Positions 5,784 to 8,956 of a DNA stretch of 8,956 nucleotides are shown here, in pieces. Location of the stretch: NCBI GenBank assembly GCA_021296055.1, contig JAGWBE010000054.1:1-8956 (forward strand). The letters are read 5' to 3'. Under the pieces are notes generated by a model that made no database searches, was not told the origin of the DNA, and saw only the letters and a program-made list of their open reading frames with translations. Positions within the stretch are counted from its first letter, which is position 1; every line of letters begins with the position of its first letter. The DNA comes from Dehalococcoidia bacterium. GTDB lineage: Bacteria > Chloroflexota > Dehalococcoidia > Lucifugimonadales > Australimonadaceae. The position numbers and the translations under genes were made by a program.

Positions 5784-5875
5784 CCCACCGCCATTTCCCC
5801 TGTCCGCCCTAAGCTAAGCGCGGCCTAGCGCTCCCCTGCCCTGCTCCGTCGCTACGGGCGGGCGCATAGGCGATA
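5784..5875. other. Short intergenic gap before the TRAP permease gene
   Basis: These 92 bases hold a small hairpin, AGCGC (5817-5821) with GCGCT (5828-5832) around a 6-nt loop. Without a T-tract it is only a weak terminator candidate. The gap ends in the GATAAT box at the start of the next gene. Confidence 0.4.
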
Positions 5876-5877
5876 AT
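5872..5877 (+). promoter_or_regulatory. Possible -10 box (GATAAT) before the TRAP permease gene
   Basis: GATAAT matches the -10 consensus at five of six positions. It overlaps the first possible ATG (5876) and lies 13 bases before the second in-frame ATG (5891). If it is a real -10, translation should begin at 5891 on a short-leader mRNA. No -35 match was found. Confidence 0.35.
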
Positions 5878-6976
5878 GGTTGCGGCGCGAATGAAGTCGA
5901 CCGAACCGCAACCCGCCCACGACGATAGGCCGCTCGACGCGTGGGGCTCCGCCGAGCGGGCGCCGCGATATGGGTTGGCGGGGCGGCTGTCGCGGCTCGC
6001 AGAGGCGGGGCTGCTCATCGCCATCGGGGTGAACCTGGTCGTGCAGGTGCTCGACCAGTTCCGCCCGCCCAACGTGTCCACCTCGCGGGCGCACATGGCG
6101 CTGGTGGGCGCCATCGTCATCTTGGGGTTCATGGAGCGGCAGCGCGGCGTGGGGCGCTGGCTGCTGCATGGCTTGGCGCTCGTCTGCTTCCTCGCCACTA
6201 GTTACTACTTCCTCCAAGTGTGGGCGCGGGCGTTTCCGTCGCGCACGGACGACTACGCGTTGTGGATATTCACCTCGGCGCTGGCCGCGCTCGTCATCTT
6301 CTATGTGTACCGCTTCTTCGGGGCGGCCTTCGCCTTGCTGGGGGCGGTCTTCGGCGTCTACGCCTTCTTCGCGCACCTGGCGCCGGGCGTACTGGAGGGG
6401 CCGCGGAACGACTTCTCCTACGTCTTCGAGATACGGATGAGCCGCGCGATGTTCGGCGACCCGTTCAGCCTTGGGGCGGAGTTCATCTGGCTGCTGCTGT
6501 TCTGGGGGCAGATGCTGACGGCGTTCGGGGCGGGGCCGGCGATAGCGTGGGTGAGCCGTCAGCTGGCGCGCAGCACGGCGGGCGGCGCGGCGCTGGGGGC
6601 GGTGCTCAGCAGCGCCATCGCAGGGTCGTTCACCGGCGCGGGGGCGCAGAACGTCGCCATCACCGGGCCGGTGACCATCCCCGCCATGCGGCGGGCGGGC
6701 TACAGCGGCGAGATGGCGGCGGCGGTCGAGGCGGTCGCCTCCAACGGAGCGGCCATCACGCCGCCGGTGCTGGGGACGGTGGCGTTCATTATGGCCAATC
6801 TGCTGAATATGCCGTTCGCCCTCATCATCGTGATGACGCTGCTGCCCGCGTTGCTGTGGTACCTGTCCATCGGGCTGCACCTGGTCGCCCACGCGCGAAA
6901 GCACGGCCTAACGACGCCCGACGGAACGGGCGAGGCGCCGCTCCCCGTTTCCCCCTGGTTCCTCACGCGCTCGGCC
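5876..6976 (+). CDS. TRAP transporter fused permease (4TM/12TM type), N-terminal part (frameshifted gene)
   Basis: This is the N-terminal half of an inner-membrane TRAP secondary transporter, in which the small 4TM subunit is fused to the large 12TM subunit and a solute is taken up with sodium. The 367 residues show hydrophobic helices at about 43-60, 73-87, 95-116, 128-165 and 200-218. The DctM-type signature follows: SFTGAGAQNVAITG (251-264), TIPAMRRAGYSGEM (267-280), AVEAVASNGAAITPPVLG (283-300) and AFIMANLLNMP (303-313). Two in-frame starts are possible, ATG 5876 and ATG 5891. The later one fits the overlapping GATAAT box; neither has a good Shine-Dalgarno. The frame stays open to 8101, but after about 6976 it becomes Arg/Pro/Gly-rich with no membrane character, while the transporter continues in the frame of 6978. 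The gene is therefore split by a net one-base loss near 6970-6980. Substrate is unknown. Confidence 0.85.
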
Positions 6977-6977
6977 G

Positions 6978-8111
6978 GTGGGCGTGCTGGTGGCGATGGT
7001 GGCGAGCAATCAGCCCTTGCAGGCCGCGGTGTTCTACGCCTTCGCCACGACTGTCGTCCTCGGCATAGCGCTGCGCGTAGAGACGCGCCTCAGCGTGCTG
7101 GTGGACGCAGCCAAGACGGCGGCGATATCCGCGAGCGCGGTGAGTCTGACGTTGGCGCTGCTGGCGCTCGTTACGCGCGTGATGTTCTTCACCGGCCTCG
7201 GCACCCGCCTCGACGACCTAATCGAGGTCGTGAGCGGCGGCTACGCGCTGGTCGCCCTCTTGCTGATGATCGTGGCCGCGGCGGTGCTGGCCGGGCCTCC
7301 GATGTACTTCATCATGATCATCACGTTTGCGCCGGTGCTCACGCGTATGGGCGCACCGTTCGAGGCGTCGCATTTCGTGGCGTTCTATATGGGGTCGCTG
7401 GGAACCATCGTCCCTCCCATCGCCCAATCGACGCTGATGGCGTCCGTCATCGCCCGCACGAACTACATGCGCACGAACCTGGAGGTGCTGCGCCTCGCGT
7501 GGCCGCTCTTCATCCTGCCCGTCATCTTCATCGCCGCGCCGGAACTCCTGCTGGTGGCGGGCGGCCCGCAAGACCCGCGCGTCATCCTTTCTTCCCTGGC
7601 GCTCGCGGCGCTCGCCTACTCCTTCGCCGCCCTGGCCACTGTCGGATGGATGTTCACGGAGATGCAGCGCCCCGTCCGCGCCCTCGCCGCCGCCGTGCCT
7701 CTGCTCGTCTTCGTCAGCATGTACACCGACTCCCTCGCCTTTGGCGCGGCGGGCGCCGCAACAGCGGCTGTGGTGACCGCCTGGCAGTGGGCCGCCTACC
7801 TGAGGACGCTGCGGGCGAAGGGCGCCAACCCCTTCGCCGACGGCGCCGTCGCCGGAGTGTCCGTGGGGACGATGCGCGGACTAGGCGTCGCGAGCGGCGG
7901 CCTAGCGGCGCTGCTGGCGCTCGCCTGGGCGGTGATGGCGCTCAGCCCCCTGGCGCCCGGCCGCATGTTCCGCTACGCCAGCGACGTAGACGAGTTCACC
8001 CAAGCCATCAACCTGGTCTTCGCCGCCATCGTGTCCGCGGCGGCGGGCGCCGCCGCGCTCCTCCTGCTCCTAGCGTGGCTGCGGAATTCCCAACGGCGTA
8101 GCTCGTCTTAA
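6978..8111 (+). CDS. TRAP transporter fused permease, C-terminal part (frameshifted gene)
   Basis: This 377-residue reading frame begins at GTG 6978 and continues the permease from the preceding piece: ...WFLTRSA joins PVGVLVAMVASNQPLQ. It carries the second half of the 12TM domain, with many hydrophobic helices. It also has the second signature region: AGPPMYFIMIITFAPVL, then GAPFEASHFVAFYMGSLG, TIVPPIAQSTLMASVIA and RTNYMRTNLEVLRLAW. These match the paired pseudo-symmetric hairpin motifs of DctM-type permeases. It ends at TAA 8109-8111 with a hydrophilic RRSSS tail. The joined protein would be about 745 residues, within the usual size range of fused TRAP permeases. GTG 6978 has no Shine-Dalgarno and lies inside a membrane segment, so it is unlikely to be a native start. 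No TAXI- or DctP-type binding protein is adjacent. Confidence 0.85.
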   Translation: MGVLVAMVASNQPLQAAVFYAFATTVVLGIALRVETRLSVLVDAAKTAAISASAVSLTLALLALVTRVMFFTGLGTRLDDLIEVVSGGYALVALLLMIVAAAVLAGPPMYFIMIITFAPVLTRMGAPFEASHFVAFYMGSLGTIVPPIAQSTLMASVIARTNYMRTNLEVLRLAWPLFILPVIFIAAPELLLVAGGPQDPRVILSSLALAALAYSFAALATVGWMFTEMQRPVRALAAAVPLLVFVSMYTDSLAFGAAGAATAAVVTAWQWAAYLRTLRAKGANPFADGAVAGVSVGTMRGLGVASGGLAALLALAWAVMALSPLAPGRMFRYASDVDEFTQAINLVFAAIVSAAAGAAALLLLLAWLRNSQRRSSS

Positions 8112-8112
8112 G

Positions 8113-8136
8113 CGACGGCGTCCCGCGCGCCCGTCG
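8113..8136 (+). terminator. Weak hairpin just after the TRAP permease stop
   Basis: CGACGG (8113-8118) pairs with CCGTCG (8131-8136) around a 12-nt GC-rich loop, two bases after the stop codon. Position fits a terminator, but no T-run follows, so intrinsic termination is doubtful. Confidence 0.3.
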
Positions 8137-8153
8137 GCGTAGAGAGCGGGCAG

Positions 8154-8176
8154 GCTGCGTGTAGTATGCACGCAGC
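8154..8176. repeat. Perfect 8-bp inverted repeat enclosing a TAGTAT box
   Basis: GCTGCGTG (8154-8161) and CACGCAGC (8169-8176) are exact reverse complements separated by TAGTATG. The spacer contains TAGTAT (8162-8167), a possible -10 box for the downstream lipoprotein gene. If so, this could be an operator overlapping the promoter; it could equally be an RNA hairpin. No -35 match was seen 16-18 bp upstream. Confidence 0.55.
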
Positions 8177-8252
8177 GAATCCACGCTCAAAGCGCCCGGC
8201 GTCGCACAGCCTGCGAGCCGGGCGCAATCCCGACTACGGCGAGGTGCCGGAA

Positions 8253-8956
8253 GTGAAGACGGCGCGGTTGAGATGGTTCAAGAACGGCTTGGCCCTTGCC
8301 CTGGCGGCGCTGGCGCTCACCGCGGCCGCCGCATGCTCCGACGGCGGCGAGGCGACGCCCACGCCCACTACCGCACCCGTGCCTTCCACCCTCCCGACGC
8401 CCACGCCCGCCGCCGTGCCCGAACCCGCCGCGACCCCGACTCCACAGCCGCCGCTCGCCCCCGTCGATTTCACCACGTGGCGGAACCAAGACCTCGGCGC
8501 CTCTCTGCGCCATCCCTCCGCATGGGAGCAAGTCGACTCGGAAGACCCCAACGCTTGGGCGATGTTCTCCGACCCCGGCGCCGGCGCGAGCCTCACGCTG
8601 CTGGTCGAGTTCGTCGCGCTCGACATCCCTCTTCAAGACCGCCTCGACGCCGCCGTCAACCGCGAAACGCCCGCCGGCGTCGACGACGTGAACGTCGTGC
8701 GCTACGGCGCGGCATCCCTCGCCGACGGCACGGAGGCCATGCGCGCCGACATCGTATTCGCGCGCGGCCAGGACACCTACGTCAGCCGCGTGCAAGTAGC
8801 CCAACGCGGCGCCCTCACGATCACGCTCCTTCTCCACGGACCTCAAGCCCTGTTCGACCGCCAGGCCGGTCCCTTCGCCGCGACGCTCGACTCCCTCTCC
8901 GTCTTCCCGCCCTCTCCCTACGGCGTCTCCCGCGAGAGCGCCTTCATCATGCCCCT
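8253..8956 (+). CDS. Lipoprotein with Thr-Pro linker and PsbP-like region (partial, runs off the window end)
   Basis: An open frame with no stop before the window edge. The preferred start is GTG 8253, with GAGG eight bases upstream; ATG 8166 is in frame but would add 29 non-signal residues and overlaps the TAGTAT box. From 8253 the protein has a lipoprotein signal peptide: basic n-region MKTARLRWFKNG, hydrophobic core, then AAAAC with the lipidated Cys at residue 28. A low-complexity Thr/Pro/Ala linker follows (about 35-70), common in surface lipoproteins. From about 72 to 218 there is a globular region that starts LGASLRHPSAW and ends ATLDSLSVF. This resembles the PsbP/DUF1795-like fold seen in short secreted lipoproteins, a call made from pattern only. 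Just before the edge PYGVSRESAFIMP begins what could be a second domain; in related proteins a solute-binding domain follows, but this cannot be seen here. It lies 141 bases downstream of the TRAP permease, and its role is unknown. Confidence 0.75.
   Translation, partial: MKTARLRWFKNGLALALAALALTAAAACSDGGEATPTPTTAPVPSTLPTPTPAAVPEPAATPTPQPPLAPVDFTTWRNQDLGASLRHPSAWEQVDSEDPNAWAMFSDPGAGASLTLLVEFVALDIPLQDRLDAAVNRETPAGVDDVNVVRYGAASLADGTEAMRADIVFARGQDTYVSRVQVAQRGALTITLLLHGPQALFDRQAGPFAATLDSLSVFPPSPYGVSRESAFIMP

Noticed and set aside
1985..6981. Programmed -1 ribosomal frameshifting at the three breaks
   Set aside because: No slippery heptamer is present at any site, the genes are unrelated and not known for programmed frameshifts, and one break also lacks several residues.
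6977..8101. Continuation of the 5876 frame to 8101 as real protein
   Set aside because: After 6976 this frame loses membrane character and becomes Arg/Pro/Gly-rich, while the other frame carries conserved permease motifs over the same DNA.
8166..8168. ATG 8166 as start of the lipoprotein
   Set aside because: It overlaps the TAGTAT box inside the inverted repeat, has no Shine-Dalgarno and adds 29 residues before a normal signal peptide. Kept only as a less likely alternative.

Overview
The window is a GC-rich bacterial chromosome segment with short intergenic gaps and TANNNT-type -10 boxes very close to several start codons. It also carries a Chloroflexota-style lipoprotein with a Thr-Pro linker and short palindromic intergenic repeats. 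Together these suggest a Chloroflexota (SAR202/Dehalococcoidia-like) or similar high-GC lineage, probably from a draft or metagenomic assembly. That placement is an inference; there is no rRNA or marker gene to settle it.

Layout. Positions 1-127 are intergenic and repeat-bearing. Positions 128-2110, minus strand, encode the alpha and beta subunits of a thiamine-diphosphate-dependent 2-oxoacid (branched-chain type) dehydrogenase E1. The alpha gene is broken by a frameshift near its N-terminus. thiI (2143-3315, plus) is divergently transcribed, and the 32-bp gap between the two start codons holds two opposed -10 boxes. Positions 3348-4063, plus, encode a small multi-pass membrane protein split by a frameshift. 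Positions 4064-4183 hold a 28-nt palindromic element between convergent genes. An alpha/beta-hydrolase (4184-4987, minus) has Thr where the nucleophile Ser is expected. Divergent from it is a small GIY-YIG-like protein (5130-5783, plus), whose last two thirds have clearly lower GC than the surroundings. A fused 4TM/12TM TRAP-type permease (5876-8111, plus) is split by a third frameshift. A lipoprotein with a signal peptide, a Thr-Pro linker and a PsbP-like region starts near 8253 and runs off the right edge.

How the genes work together. The two E1 genes form one enzyme and overlap in translation (TAG-C-ATG). E2 and E3 are not in the window. ThiI acts in tRNA thiolation and, in some bacteria, in thiamine thiazole synthesis, so its position next to a TPP enzyme is suggestive but unproven. 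The TRAP permease has no recognisable TAXI/DctP binding protein beside it.

The most notable pattern is three frameshifts within about 5 kb, all of the same sense (net loss of one base modulo 3) and all in otherwise well-conserved genes. Either the assembly has indel errors or several genes are decaying. No CRISPR array, tRNA, rRNA, integrase or transposase was seen, and nothing here amounts to a clearly new multi-gene system.
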